A stretch of DNA of 44,405 bases from an uncultured Porphyromonadaceae bacterium (GTDB lineage Bacteria > Bacteroidota > Bacteroidia > Bacteroidales > Muribaculaceae): positions 1 through 44,405 of the forward strand of contig CAMWLR010000013.1 of assembly GCA_947175215.1 (NCBI GenBank), given 5' to 3'. The notes beneath the pieces were generated by a model that saw only the letters and a program-made list of their open reading frames with translations, made no database searches and was not told the DNA's origin. The number at the start of each line of letters is the position of its first letter. The stretch's first letter is position 1. Positions 9,127 to 16,762 of this stretch are shown here, piece by piece. Position numbers and translations under genes: made by a program.

Positions 9127-9187
9127 CCCCACAATGTCACAGGTGAGAGGTCGCTCGGGATTGATGTGTGACTGACGTGTGGGCAGG

Positions 9188-10504
9188 TCAGGCGAGGAGC
9201 GAGAGCCTGACGCGGGTATTTTTGAGTTTGTTGGGGGCGAGGCGGTCAAGGAGACCGTCATTGAGGACGGTGCGGGGGACTGTGACGATCGCTGAGTGGT
9301 CGTCAACGATTATTTTGCCGATCTGGTCAGGTTTGAGTTCACCTTTGTGAATGAGGAAACCGGCGATGTCTCCGCGCGAGATCTTCTCTTTTTTCCCGGC
9401 GTTGATATATATTGTGGCGTAGTCTGAGCGAATGGGGTCGGACGACTCAGAGCGAGGCTGGTATTCGCGTTGCCAGCAGACATATTCGGGAATATTCTCT
9501 CCGTCAGAAATGATAGTGTAGACAGTGCCGTCAGCCCCCATACGGGCGGTACGGCCGTTGCGGTGTGTCCAGCTCTCGAGTGACAGCGGCAGATGATAAT
9601 GGATGACATTCTTGACATTGTCGATGTCGAGACCGCGTGCCCCCAGGTCGGTAGAGACGAGTATTGGGGTTGTGCCGTTATTGAGCAGATCGACAGCCAG
9701 TTTACGCTCGCGTTGCTCGAGGCCGCCATGATAGATCCCGACGGGAAACCCCTTTTTGCGCAGATCGTCATAGACGCGCTCGGCACTCTCGCGATGGTTG
9801 ACAAAGACCAGCACCTTACCGTTATCGAGGCTGCGCAGCAATGCCTCGAGGGTGGGGAGTTTGTCGCGCTCGACCGAATCTACCCTGACGGTATTAAGCC
9901 GTCCGCCAGCAGGTTTGCGGCGTGTGAAATCAAGCACTTCAGGCTTCTTGAGTTTGAGGAACTCGGGCAGCTCGGCCAGAGGTGTCGCCGATGTGAGGAT
10001 GACAAATTGCAGGTGTTGCATTTTCTTGACGATGCGTTGCATCTCGTCGTGAAAACCGAGTTCGAGCGACTTGTCATACTCATCGAGCACCAACGCCTTG
10101 ACGTCGGAGACCGATAAAGTCTTGCGCTTGAGATGGTCGAGCAGTCGACCGGGTGTGGCAACGATGATGTCAGGCGTCACCGAGAGCGAATTGATCTCGT
10201 CTGTCATCGGGTGACCGCCGTAAAACGCCACAGTCTTAAGGCCGGCAGCGACCGGACGGATGACATCGGCGATCTGTATCACCAACTCACGTGAGGGCGC
10301 CATCACCACGGCCTGTACGTTGCCGTCAGAGGGAGACAGGAATCTGAGCAGGCGCAGTGTAAAAGCAGCCGTCTTGCCTGACCCGGTGGGGGAGAGCAAT
10401 ATCAGTTCACGGCTGTCGGTGGCTGCCATCTGCTGTTGCATCTCATTGAGGTCGGTGATGTTGTGGCGCTCGCGCAGGCGCTCGATTATCGTCTTTGTCT
10501 CCAT
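9188..10504 (-). CDS. DbpA-like DEAD-box RNA helicase
   Basis: This 438-residue protein has the complete DEAD-box set: Walker A SPTGSGKT (38-45), PSRELVIQ, ATPGRLLDHL, motif II as DEYD (141-144), SAT (172-174), STDLGARGLDID and HRNGRTAR (314-321). A DbpA-type RNA-binding domain follows (about 364-438; IYINAGKKEKISRGDIAGFL). DbpA proteins act in 50S ribosomal subunit assembly and bind 23S rRNA through this C-terminal domain. Motif II carries Tyr where most helicases have Ala. The gene is the last of the minus-strand run pyrE - SRPBCC - lipoprotein - helicase (38-base gap). A relic of the C-terminus of a second such helicase lies at 27978-28079. Confidence 0.93.
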   Translation of the reverse strand: METKTIIERLRERHNITDLNEMQQQMAATDSRELILLSPTGSGKTAAFTLRLLRFLSPSDGNVQAVVMAPSRELVIQIADVIRPVAAGLKTVAFYGGHPMTDEINSLSVTPDIIVATPGRLLDHLKRKTLSVSDVKALVLDEYDKSLELGFHDEMQRIVKKMQHLQFVILTSATPLAELPEFLKLKKPEVLDFTRRKPAGGRLNTVRVDSVERDKLPTLEALLRSLDNGKVLVFVNHRESAERVYDDLRKKGFPVGIYHGGLEQRERKLAVDLLNNGTTPILVSTDLGARGLDIDNVKNVIHYHLPLSLESWTHRNGRTARMGADGTVYTIISDGENIPEYVCWQREYQPRSESSDPIRSDYATIYINAGKKEKISRGDIAGFLIHKGELKPDQIGKIIVDDHSAIVTVPRTVLNDGLLDRLAPNKLKNTRVRLSLLA

Positions 10505-10542
10505 CTTGTTATCGGTTTAAGTTTTACATGCGGGCGCGGATG

Positions 10543-11064
10543 TCAGCGCGACACTACCATAAACTCGCCGTTTATGCCCGGCCCGACATTGAAACGCCGC
10601 AACCCACGTTTAAGTTTCCGCGCTTCGCCCGAAATCGGCGATCCGTAGTTGGTGTATACCGAGTAGCGGCTGCCGCATGTGGGGCAGTAGGCCTCATTTG
10701 TCTCGGGGTCGATCTCAATGCGGATGTCGCGTCTGAGCTCGACGGGGCAGCATAGATCATAGGCATACGGCGCACCGTTGACATCACCGACCAACAGAAT
10801 GCCGCCATAGCCGGTATAGGTCAGAGCAGTCCAGGGGAAGTCTGAGGGGACACGCAAATTGCCGTCGAGTATAAAACGTTTATGGTCGAGAGCGCCTGGT
10901 GTGCCGTAACGATCCCACTCGGCACGGGTGTCAAAGCTCAGACGTACATTTGAGGGGGGGACGCGGTCAAAGTCGACATGGTCACACCCCGACAGCAGCG
11001 CGGTCAGCATCACGCCGACCGCGACAGCCATTATAGCTTGGGGTTTGAGGAAAGAGAGTGTCAT
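10543..11064 (-). CDS. Cys-rich lipoprotein, Rieske-like fold suspected
   Basis: This 173-residue protein has a lipoprotein signal peptide (lipobox ALLSGC, lipidated C27). Its later half contains CC at 105-106 (YDLCCPVE) and C127-x2-C130 (YCPTCGSRY), followed by GSPISGEARK and a short conserved tail. The layout resembles a Rieske domain (two ligand pairs about 20 residues apart, then G-S-R-Y/F and a G-P-A-like loop), but the histidine ligands are missing and cysteines stand in their place, so the site would more likely hold zinc or a four-Cys cluster. The product should sit in the periplasm, anchored to a membrane. It lies in the pyrE run, 65 bases after the SRPBCC gene. Function is unknown. 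Confidence 0.7.
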   Translation of the reverse strand: MTLSFLKPQAIMAVAVGVMLTALLSGCDHVDFDRVPPSNVRLSFDTRAEWDRYGTPGALDHKRFILDGNLRVPSDFPWTALTYTGYGGILLVGDVNGAPYAYDLCCPVELRRDIRIEIDPETNEAYCPTCGSRYSVYTNYGSPISGEARKLKRGLRRFNVGPGINGEFMVVSR

Positions 11065-11129
11065 TGTCAGGAAGTATATAACGTGAATGAGACAAGGAGT
11101 GTTTTATCACTCCCTGCACGCTTATGCCG

Positions 11130-11549
11130 TCAGAGGCTCAGCCCGGTGATCAGTTCGCCGAATTTATCGGCTGCTTTCTGGAGCTGCGGACCGATGATCG
11201 GACGCACGATAGCGGGTATCTCGACATCTATGCGGGTCTCGACCTCGGTGACCTGATCTCCGTCAGGTGTCATGCACACCTCCATGGTCAGGGGCACGGG
11301 TGAAGACTCTGTGCCGAAGACAATCTTGTTGGGCGCAATCTTCTCTTTGATCACAAATTTGATTTCACCCACCTGCGGGGTGACGATCTTGAGCGAGTCA
11401 GATGTGAACTCTATATCGCCGATCTGGCTGCGCTGCTCGGCGGGGAGCTCATCGAGAGTGCTCTGCAGTCGGCTCATGTCGCTGAAGCGCTCATAGAGCT
11501 CGTTGATATTGCGGTTGACCTTAGCGGGTTTGCTTTTATATGTTGCCAT
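11130..11549 (-). CDS. SRPBCC-family small protein
   Basis: The 139-residue product MATYKSKPAKVNRNI... looks like a START/SRPBCC-type lipid- or ligand-binding fold: an N-terminal helix-rich part (YERFSDMSRLQ), alternating strands, and a long C-terminal helix (IGPQLQKAADKFGELI). No catalytic motif is seen. The ATG at 11549 is preferred because the longer frame overlaps the pyrE stop at 11570 and its extra 23 residues look unnatural. It lies 20 bases after pyrE, an adjacency I recall from other Bacteroidales, suggesting co-transcription but not revealing the function. Confidence 0.75.
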   Translation of the reverse strand: MATYKSKPAKVNRNINELYERFSDMSRLQSTLDELPAEQRSQIGDIEFTSDSLKIVTPQVGEIKFVIKEKIAPNKIVFGTESSPVPLTMEVCMTPDGDQVTEVETRIDVEIPAIVRPIIGPQLQKAADKFGELITGLSL

Positions 11550-11569
11550 ATTGATGATCTGTGAGAATG

Positions 11570-12217
11570 TCAGTCCTTGAGTTCGGCCGGTACCCAATGT
11601 GCGGGGTCTTCGCGCCACTGCTGCAGCGTCTTGATATCTTTCTCTGAGATGAACCCGGTCTTGAGGGCAACCTCGAGCATGGCGTTATAGTTTGAGAGGG
11701 TCATCAGCTTGATGCCGGCCTCTTCAAACGCTTTCTCTGCAACAGGGAATCCGTAAGTAAACATTGCCACCATACCGATCACATCTGCGCCGGCCATGCG
11801 CACGGCCTCGGCGGCCTTGAGCGAACTTTTACCTGTCGAGATGAGATCCTCGACCACGATAACTTTCTGACCCGGCCAGAGATGACCCTCGATAAGGTTC
11901 TCGAGGCCGTGATCTTTGGGCGCAGAGCGCACATATACATAAGGCACGCCCAGCATATCGGCAACAAGCGCCCCCTGGGCAATCGCCCCGGTAGCCACAC
12001 CGGCCACTGCATCCACCTTACCGAAATTCTCCATAATCAGGCGGCAGATCTCGGTTTTGATAAATGTGCGTATCTCAGGATATGAGAGGGTCTTGCGGTT
12101 ATCGGTATAGATGGGGGAGTTCCAACCCGACGCCCAGGTGAACGGCATGTCGGGTTGCAGCTTTATTGCACTGATATTCAGAAGTTTCTCAGCTAAGAGG
12201 TGCTCTAATTTATTCAT
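11570..12217 (-). CDS. pyrE: orotate phosphoribosyltransferase
   Basis: This 215-residue enzyme converts orotate and PRPP to orotidine 5'-monophosphate in pyrimidine synthesis. The PRPP-binding loop VVEDLISTGKSS (residues 121-132) is intact, as are the substrate region FTWASGWNSPIYTDNRK near the N-terminus and the flexible-loop segment RSAPKDHG. Length is normal for the family. It is the first gene of the minus-strand run that continues with the SRPBCC protein, the Cys-rich lipoprotein and the helicase. A TAACTTTG -7 element lies about 30 bases upstream of the start. Confidence 0.96.
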   Translation of the reverse strand: MNKLEHLLAEKLLNISAIKLQPDMPFTWASGWNSPIYTDNRKTLSYPEIRTFIKTEICRLIMENFGKVDAVAGVATGAIAQGALVADMLGVPYVYVRSAPKDHGLENLIEGHLWPGQKVIVVEDLISTGKSSLKAAEAVRMAGADVIGMVAMFTYGFPVAEKAFEEAGIKLMTLSNYNAMLEVALKTGFISEKDIKTLQQWREDPAHWVPAELKD

Positions 12218-12246
12218 CGTGAATGAGTATGAGGTTAATTCGTCGG

Positions 12247-12254
12247 CAAAGTTA
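12247..12254 (-). promoter_or_regulatory. -7 element for the pyrE run
   Basis: The minus strand reads TAACTTTG, 29 bases upstream of the pyrE ATG. No clear TTG at -33 was found, so support rests on the -7 match and position. Confidence 0.55.
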
Positions 12255-12315
12255 CGAAAAAACGCGCTTTTATACCCCTGTCGGCCCTCTTAAATTGCAA
12301 AAAAAAATATAAGTA

Positions 12316-12657
12316 TCATCGGTTTTTATCGCCTGATACCTCTCGGTTATCCTGCATCCGCTTGGGGTTGGCCGGAAACCATCCTTTGAGTACACGCTGA
12401 CGCTGCTCAAATACTTCGAGGATGCTCCAGAAGCATGAAAACGCGACCACCGCCAGCAATGTCTGCCAGAAAAAATCCGTTACCGCCAGTGACGCACATC
12501 CGGTGATGATGCCGCCGAGCAGAAACGCCCACCAGCAACGTGTGCCGAAATAATACTCACCCTTGATCACCAGGGGATGAAAGATGCCGATTATCAAGAA
12601 ACTGCACAGCCCCAGCACCAGGCCTGTGAGATTATATTGTGCAAGAAATTGGGTCAT
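12316..12657 (-). CDS. DUF4491 family small membrane protein
   Basis: This 113-residue protein has three to four hydrophobic segments (GLVLGLCSFLIIGIF, WWAFLLGGIITGCASLAV, TLLAVVAFSCFWSILEVF) and the family landmarks GIFHPLVIKGEYYFGT and EVFEQRQRVLKGWFPANPKR. DUF4491 proteins are inner-membrane proteins of unknown function common in gut Bacteroidota and Firmicutes. ATG at 12657 is chosen over an in-frame TTG two codons earlier. It follows the muramidase stop by 10 bases and is probably translated from the same message. Confidence 0.85.
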   Translation of the reverse strand: MTQFLAQYNLTGLVLGLCSFLIIGIFHPLVIKGEYYFGTRCWWAFLLGGIITGCASLAVTDFFWQTLLAVVAFSCFWSILEVFEQRQRVLKGWFPANPKRMQDNREVSGDKNR

Positions 12658-12667
12658 CGTCAAGTTG

Positions 12668-13543
12668 TCATTTTCCCTCAGCCTGTTTGTGGCGGGCGTA
12701 TGATGAAGCCATGCGTGTATGGTAGCCGCGCGATTTGGCCCGCGGACCGTTATATTTGAGGGCGAACGCGAGCCACTGCTTTTTCTGCAGGGGGGCGAGC
12801 ATGCCGCAGTTGGTGATCAGCTTGGCGAATAGTTCGAGCTGATCGCGCTCAGACCGGCTCATCTTCTCGACAAATTCCTCGACAGATGAGCAGCCGCAGA
12901 GTTTCCAGTTAAATCCGCCGATCTGAAACATCCCCCAGAACGCTGACTCGAGCGCCGATGGCTCATCTATCGCGCGCGCTGCATCGAGTCGTGCATACTG
13001 TGCTGCCTGATATGACCCGTATCGGGCTGTATTCGGGCGGGCAAAGATGACCGGGGCTTTCTTGCGGGCTGCGGCGAGCGATACGCCGTGTTTGGGGGCG
13101 AATTTATTATACATCGACAGGTCGAAGTTGATGATCGGCTTGCCCGGCTGATAGAAGCCTTGATGGGCGCGACCGGCCTCGATGTCGACAACCGCCTTTA
13201 TGGCCGCGACCTCGACGCCAAGCTCTTGGGCTACCTCGCGAAAATCATCTTCGGTCAGCCGCTCAAACTTGTCGCCGGTGGTCGCGACAGGGGCGGGAAA
13301 CAGAGCTATCTGCTTGTCCCACTCTCCGCGACCGGTCAGATCAACCGGCTCCGGGAAATCATCGGGTGTCGGCAGCGGTAGCTCGATCGCGTGCGCGGCC
13401 ACCGGCACCGGCGGGTCGTGGGTGAGGGGTGCAGCCCCGGCTGGAGACTCGGGTTGATCGGTGATGGGCTCGGCAGCGGCGTCCCGCACGGTCAGGAGCG
13501 TCGCGATGATGGCGACGCCCCCGACAAGCGGATAGTTCTTCAT
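12668..13543 (-). CDS. secreted N-acetylmuramidase-domain protein
   Basis: The 291-residue product has a signal peptide (residues 1-24), a Pro-rich spacer (about 25-85) and an N-acetylmuramidase-type domain (about 95-285): LTEDDFREVAQELGVEVAAI, then E122 in VDIEAG at the place of the catalytic Glu, and ESAFWGMFQIGGFNWKLCG. Members cleave the MurNAc-GlcNAc bond of peptidoglycan and are often found in phage or wall-remodelling loci. The usual ILFE-x-H signature is replaced here by INFDLSMY (138-145), so activity may be altered. It is cellular rather than prophage-like in context, lying between pepD (14 bases upstream) and DUF4491. Confidence 0.82.
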   Translation of the reverse strand: MKNYPLVGGVAIIATLLTVRDAAAEPITDQPESPAGAAPLTHDPPVPVAAHAIELPLPTPDDFPEPVDLTGRGEWDKQIALFPAPVATTGDKFERLTEDDFREVAQELGVEVAAIKAVVDIEAGRAHQGFYQPGKPIINFDLSMYNKFAPKHGVSLAAARKKAPVIFARPNTARYGSYQAAQYARLDAARAIDEPSALESAFWGMFQIGGFNWKLCGCSSVEEFVEKMSRSERDQLELFAKLITNCGMLAPLQKKQWLAFALKYNGPRAKSRGYHTRMASSYARHKQAEGK

Positions 13544-13557
13544 GGTCAGTAATCTAA

Positions 13558-15015
13558 TCAGAGATTGGCAGCCTTCTCGAGAGTGAGGCAGAGCTGCTTG
13601 TAGAAACGCTCTACGGCGGGGATGTGCATTCTCTCAGAGGGTGAGTGCACGTCGCGCAGAGTCGGGCCGAACGATACCATGTCGAGTTCGGGGTAATTCT
13701 GCTGGAACAGGGCGCACTCCAGTCCGGCATGGATACCCTTGATGGCGGGCTTGATGCCGAAGAGTTCCTCGTAGGCGTCAGCGGCCATCTTCATGATGGG
13801 TGAGTCGAGGTTGGGTGTCCAGGCGGGGTAACCGTCACCATGCTCAACCTTGGCGCCGGCAAGCAGGAACAGGGCCTCGACCTGATTAGAGATGTCATAT
13901 TTGCGCGAATCGACGCATGAGCGCTGCGAGGTGGTCACCACGATCTTGTCATCGCCGGGCATCTTGACAGATGCGAGATTGGTCGAGGTCTCGACCAGAC
14001 CCTCCATATCGCGGCTCCATGACTGCACGCCGTGGGGAGCGCTGTAAAGGGCCATGATCAGGCGGCGCGATGTGTCGCTGTCGATGGTGTATTCGGGCTT
14101 GTCTACGCTCTCAAGTGTGAGCTTGAGGTTGACCTCGAGACCTTTGTACTCGTTCTCGATGTCTGCCACATATTTATTGAAGGCGATGCGTACATCCTCT
14201 TTGCGCGAGGTATGGACACCGAATACGACATGTGCGGCGCGGGGGATGGCGTTGCGCAGGTTACCGCCGTCGATCTCGGCCACGCTCACCTCGTCATGGG
14301 CCTGCATGAGGTTGAAGAGGAAACGCGAGATCAGTTTGTTGGCGTTAGCGCGACCCAGGTGGATGTCACCCCCCGAGTGGCCGCCCAGACCGTCACGCAC
14401 GTCAAAGTTGAAGTAGTGGAAATCGACGGGGGCTACCGAGCGCTTATACTCAAAGGTGGCCACGGTGTCGATACCGCCGGCACATCCGACAAAGATCTCT
14501 GCGTCATCCTCTGAGTCGAGATTGATAAGTATCGATCCCTTGAGCTCACCTTTCTCGAGGTTGATCGCGCCGGTCATGCCGGTCTCCTCATCGACGGTTA
14601 CCAGACCCTCAAGCGGACCGTGCACGAGCTTCTTGTCAGCCATGACAGCCAGGATGGCGGCCACGCCGATACCGTTGTCAGCGCCCAGGGTAGTGCCTTT
14701 GGCCTTGACCCACTCGCCGTCGACATATGTCTCGATGGCGTTATGCTCAAAGTCAAACCCGGGGTGGTCACTCTCGCATACCATATCCATGTGACCCTGC
14801 AGGATCACCGTCGGGGCATTCTCATGGCCCGGGGTGGCACCCTTGCGCAGGATGACGTTGCCGATCTTGTCGGCCTTAGCCTCGATGCCGTGTTCCTTGG
14901 CGAAATCAAGGATATACTGACGGATTTTCTCCTCTTTCTTTGACGGGCGGGGAATCTTCGTTATCTGATCGAAGATCTCAAACACCTCTTTGGGTTGAAG
15001 GTCTTTAACTTCCAT
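13558..15015 (-). CDS. pepD: aminoacyl-histidine dipeptidase (M20 peptidase)
   Basis: This 485-residue enzyme hydrolyses Xaa-His and other dipeptides in the cytoplasm using two zinc ions. M20 ligands are visible: H75 and D77 in LQGHMDMV, D113 in GADNGIG, and the catalytic/metal pair E143-E144 in VDEETGMTGA. A lid/dimerisation domain (GLGGHSGGDIHLGRANANKL) interrupts the catalytic domain as usual. The second ATG (15015) is preferred since homologues begin near ME-KDL-P; the ATG at 15024 adds three residues. It heads a tight minus-strand group with the muramidase and DUF4491 genes. Confidence 0.95.
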   Translation of the reverse strand: MEVKDLQPKEVFEIFDQITKIPRPSKKEEKIRQYILDFAKEHGIEAKADKIGNVILRKGATPGHENAPTVILQGHMDMVCESDHPGFDFEHNAIETYVDGEWVKAKGTTLGADNGIGVAAILAVMADKKLVHGPLEGLVTVDEETGMTGAINLEKGELKGSILINLDSEDDAEIFVGCAGGIDTVATFEYKRSVAPVDFHYFNFDVRDGLGGHSGGDIHLGRANANKLISRFLFNLMQAHDEVSVAEIDGGNLRNAIPRAAHVVFGVHTSRKEDVRIAFNKYVADIENEYKGLEVNLKLTLESVDKPEYTIDSDTSRRLIMALYSAPHGVQSWSRDMEGLVETSTNLASVKMPGDDKIVVTTSQRSCVDSRKYDISNQVEALFLLAGAKVEHGDGYPAWTPNLDSPIMKMAADAYEELFGIKPAIKGIHAGLECALFQQNYPELDMVSFGPTLRDVHSPSERMHIPAVERFYKQLCLTLEKAANL

Positions 15016-15127
15016 GATAAACATTAAAATATCTTTGTGATTTGAAAATTCTGTTAAATGTACCGTTTCGATACGGCTAAGTTACAAAATAAAAATGAAA
15101 TTGGGCCAAAAATTGCCATAACTTTCT

Positions 15128-15135
15128 TATATTTG
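15128..15135 (+). promoter_or_regulatory. -7 element for the small membrane protein / ompH-like pair
   Basis: TATATTTG matches TAnnTTTG and lies 22 bases upstream of the ATG at 15158. The surrounding DNA is AT-rich. No TTG sits at the ideal -33 spacing. Confidence 0.5.
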
Positions 15136-15157
15136 CGCCGAATTAGACGTAAAACCG

Positions 15158-15361
15158 ATGAAAACACTGCTGCTAACCGGCATTTCAGTAGTCGCATTGC
15201 TGGCCGCAGCAATAGCCCTGATGGGGGTCAAGGCCCTCTTTGTCAAGGGGGGAGAATTCCCGTCGGGTCACGTCCATGACCTACCGCGCAGGCGTCGTCA
15301 GGCCCTCGCAAGACTCAAGAATAAACAAAACTCAAAAATCAATATCAAGAGCAACCGATGA
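15158..15361 (+). CDS. small single-pass membrane protein
   Basis: This 67-residue protein has one N-terminal membrane helix (residues 4-26) followed by KALFVKGGEFPSGHVHD and a basic tail with RRRR and many Lys. The F-V-K-G-G-x-F-P-S-G-H-V motif recalls a family of tiny conserved Bacteroidota membrane proteins, though the Cys-containing tail I associate with them is absent here. Its stop overlaps the start of the next gene in an ATGA arrangement (15358-15361), which implies translational coupling to the OmpH-like lipoprotein. A -7 element lies just upstream. Function is unknown. Confidence 0.7.
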   Translation: MKTLLLTGISVVALLAAAIALMGVKALFVKGGEFPSGHVHDLPRRRRQALARLKNKQNSKINIKSNR

Positions 15362-16017
15362 AAAAACTTGCTTTCGCCTTTGGAACCGCCGCGGTCATTC
15401 TGACCCTCGCATCATGTTCGGGCAACAACGACAAGAAAGAGCAGGCTACCGACCAAGAGGCCCCCAAAACCACCAAGGTCGAGGGTGACAAGTTCACTCC
15501 CACCACCAACATCCGCTATTATAATATGGACTCGGTGATGGCTAATTACGAACTGGTCAAAACCTATAACGAAACCAACCTCAGAGCCACCCGCGAGCTC
15601 GAGAACGCCATGCAGAGCCGTCAGAGCGAGCTGCAACGTCTTGCCAACAACATCCAGCAGAAAGTACAGTCAAACGGTTACCTCTCTGAAGCATCATACA
15701 ACGCCGACCTGGCCGATCTCAACCGCAAACAGCAGCAGGCCGAGTCATATCTGGGCAACCTCCAGGCCCGCGCCCAGCAAGAGGCACTGCGTCAGCAGCA
15801 GGAATTCCTCGACTCGATCGACAACTTCCTGGCCTCATACAACCGCGACAAGCATTATGACGCCATCCTCCTCTACTCACCCGGCCAGTATTTCAACCCC
15901 GCCCTCGACATTACCGCCGATGTCATCTCTGGTCTGAACGCCCGCTACAAAAAGAGCGAGAAAAAAGCTGATGCCCCCAAAACCGACGACGCCTCCAAAG
16001 CCGACGCCGCAAAATAA
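15358..16017 (+). CDS. OmpH/Skp-like lipoprotein
   Basis: This 219-residue protein has a lipoprotein signal (LTLASC, C20), then a strand (IRYYNMDSVM), a long charged coiled coil of two arms (about residues 68-160) rich in Gln and Ala, and YLYSP-like closing strands (AILLYSPGQYFNPALDIT). This is the tentacle-like plan of Skp/OmpH periplasmic chaperones that cradle unfolded outer membrane proteins. A Lys/Ala/Asp-rich tail closes it. Unlike classical Skp it appears membrane-anchored through a lipid, which I recall from other OmpH-like proteins of the phylum. It is coupled to the tiny membrane protein gene upstream. Confidence 0.85.
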   Translation: MKKLAFAFGTAAVILTLASCSGNNDKKEQATDQEAPKTTKVEGDKFTPTTNIRYYNMDSVMANYELVKTYNETNLRATRELENAMQSRQSELQRLANNIQQKVQSNGYLSEASYNADLADLNRKQQQAESYLGNLQARAQQEALRQQQEFLDSIDNFLASYNRDKHYDAILLYSPGQYFNPALDITADVISGLNARYKKSEKKADAPKTDDASKADAAK

Positions 16018-16105
16018 CCCGGCATAGGGAAACAGTAAAATCCAATCCCGCAGGGAAACAACCGAATCCCGCCGGGAATAACATAAGGTTAAAGTAAAAT
16101 CCGTA

Positions 16106-16139
16106 AAGGTGTGCCCGCTCCCCCGAGCCCGCACACCTT
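16106..16139 (+). terminator. terminator-like stem-loop after the ompH-like gene
   Basis: AAGGTGTG (16106-16113) pairs perfectly with CACACCTT (16132-16139), with an inner GCTC/GAGC pair between. The following bases (CCTTATC) are only weakly U-rich, so termination efficiency is uncertain. Confidence 0.5.
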
Positions 16140-16182
16140 CCTTATCTATAAAAGATCTGTACAAGAATTAATTAAAATGATC

Positions 16183-16326
16183 GATAAAAGATTCTTTCAG
16201 CATCCCCCCGCCTGATGACAATACAAACCCCGGGTAGGTCTGCGGGTTACGCCCGCAAGGGGCTTATCCACCGCCCTACCCGGGGATATTAATGAACGAT
16301 TCTTTGAGAATCACCCTGGCGAGGGC
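16183..16326 (+). repeat. palindromic repeat unit C (diverged single copy)
   Basis: This single unit follows the same plan as the left half of the 436-bp repeats at 28132 and 29322. It has an outer hairpin start AAAAGATTCTTTCAG followed by CCCCGCCTG, a central stem CCCCGGGTAGG (16228-16238) pairing perfectly with CCTACCCGGGG (16275-16285), an inner hairpin GCGGG/CCCGC (16242-16256), then TATTAATGAACGATTC and GAGAATC. The primary sequence of the stem differs from the other copies but both arms changed together, so pairing is kept. It lies between convergent genes. Confidence 0.75.
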
Positions 16327-16403
16327 CACTATTCTTCTGACAGACTATGAGTCCCCTGTTATGCTGACTAAAAGGTATCAGGTCATAGTTATGAGGTCAA
16401 AGG

Positions 16404-16721
16404 TCAGAGGGCGAGGAGTTCGTCGATTTTGGCGACGAGAGTTTCGCGGGTCTGAGAGCCGGTCAGGCGGATGTCTGCTTTTTTACCGTCTTTGAAGAAG
16501 AGAATGGTGGGGAGCGTCATTATGCGGTATTCGGTGGCGAGATCTCCCTCCTCTTCAACATTATATTTGCCGATTATGACGCGGCCCTCATACTCTTGGG
16601 CGAGTTGGTCGATCATAGGTGACATGGCTTTGCAGGGGCCGCACCAGGTTGCCCAGCAGTCTATTACTACGGGTTTGCCTGACTCGATAATTTCGCGTGC
16701 ATTTTCGTCTGTGATTGTCAT
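16404..16721 (-). CDS. trxA: thioredoxin
   Basis: This 105-residue protein is a single thioredoxin domain with the active site WCGPCK (residues 26-31) and the cis-proline loop MTLPTILFFKDGK. It reduces disulphides in cytoplasmic proteins such as ribonucleotide reductase. There is no signal peptide. It follows dnaE by 41 bases on the minus strand and may be expressed with tsaB and dnaE. Confidence 0.96.
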   Translation of the reverse strand: MTITDENAREIIESGKPVVIDCWATWCGPCKAMSPMIDQLAQEYEGRVIIGKYNVEEEGDLATEYRIMTLPTILFFKDGKKADIRLTGSQTRETLVAKIDELLAL

Positions 16722-16762
16722 GGGTATATGTTTTATTTGATTAATAATCTGATATATAGTGG

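Larger units (their letters stand above)
16018..16403. other. 386-base intergenic region with terminator and repeat unit
   Basis: No gene is seen. It holds a 21-bp tandem repeat (16044-16085, each unit with a CCCGCxGGG mini-hairpin), a terminator-like stem-loop (16106-16139), the single palindromic repeat unit C (16183-16326) and three AGGTCA hexamers between 16380 and 16406 just past the trxA stop. It separates the convergent ompH-like and trxA genes. Confidence 0.7.

Noticed and set aside
12668-13543. Muramidase as part of a prophage
   Set aside because: No integrase, capsid, tail or holin genes nearby; neighbours are housekeeping genes in the same direction.
16380-16406. Three AGGTCA hexamers near the trxA end
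   Set aside because: Irregular spacing, downstream of a gene end, and short enough to arise by chance; not called as an operator.
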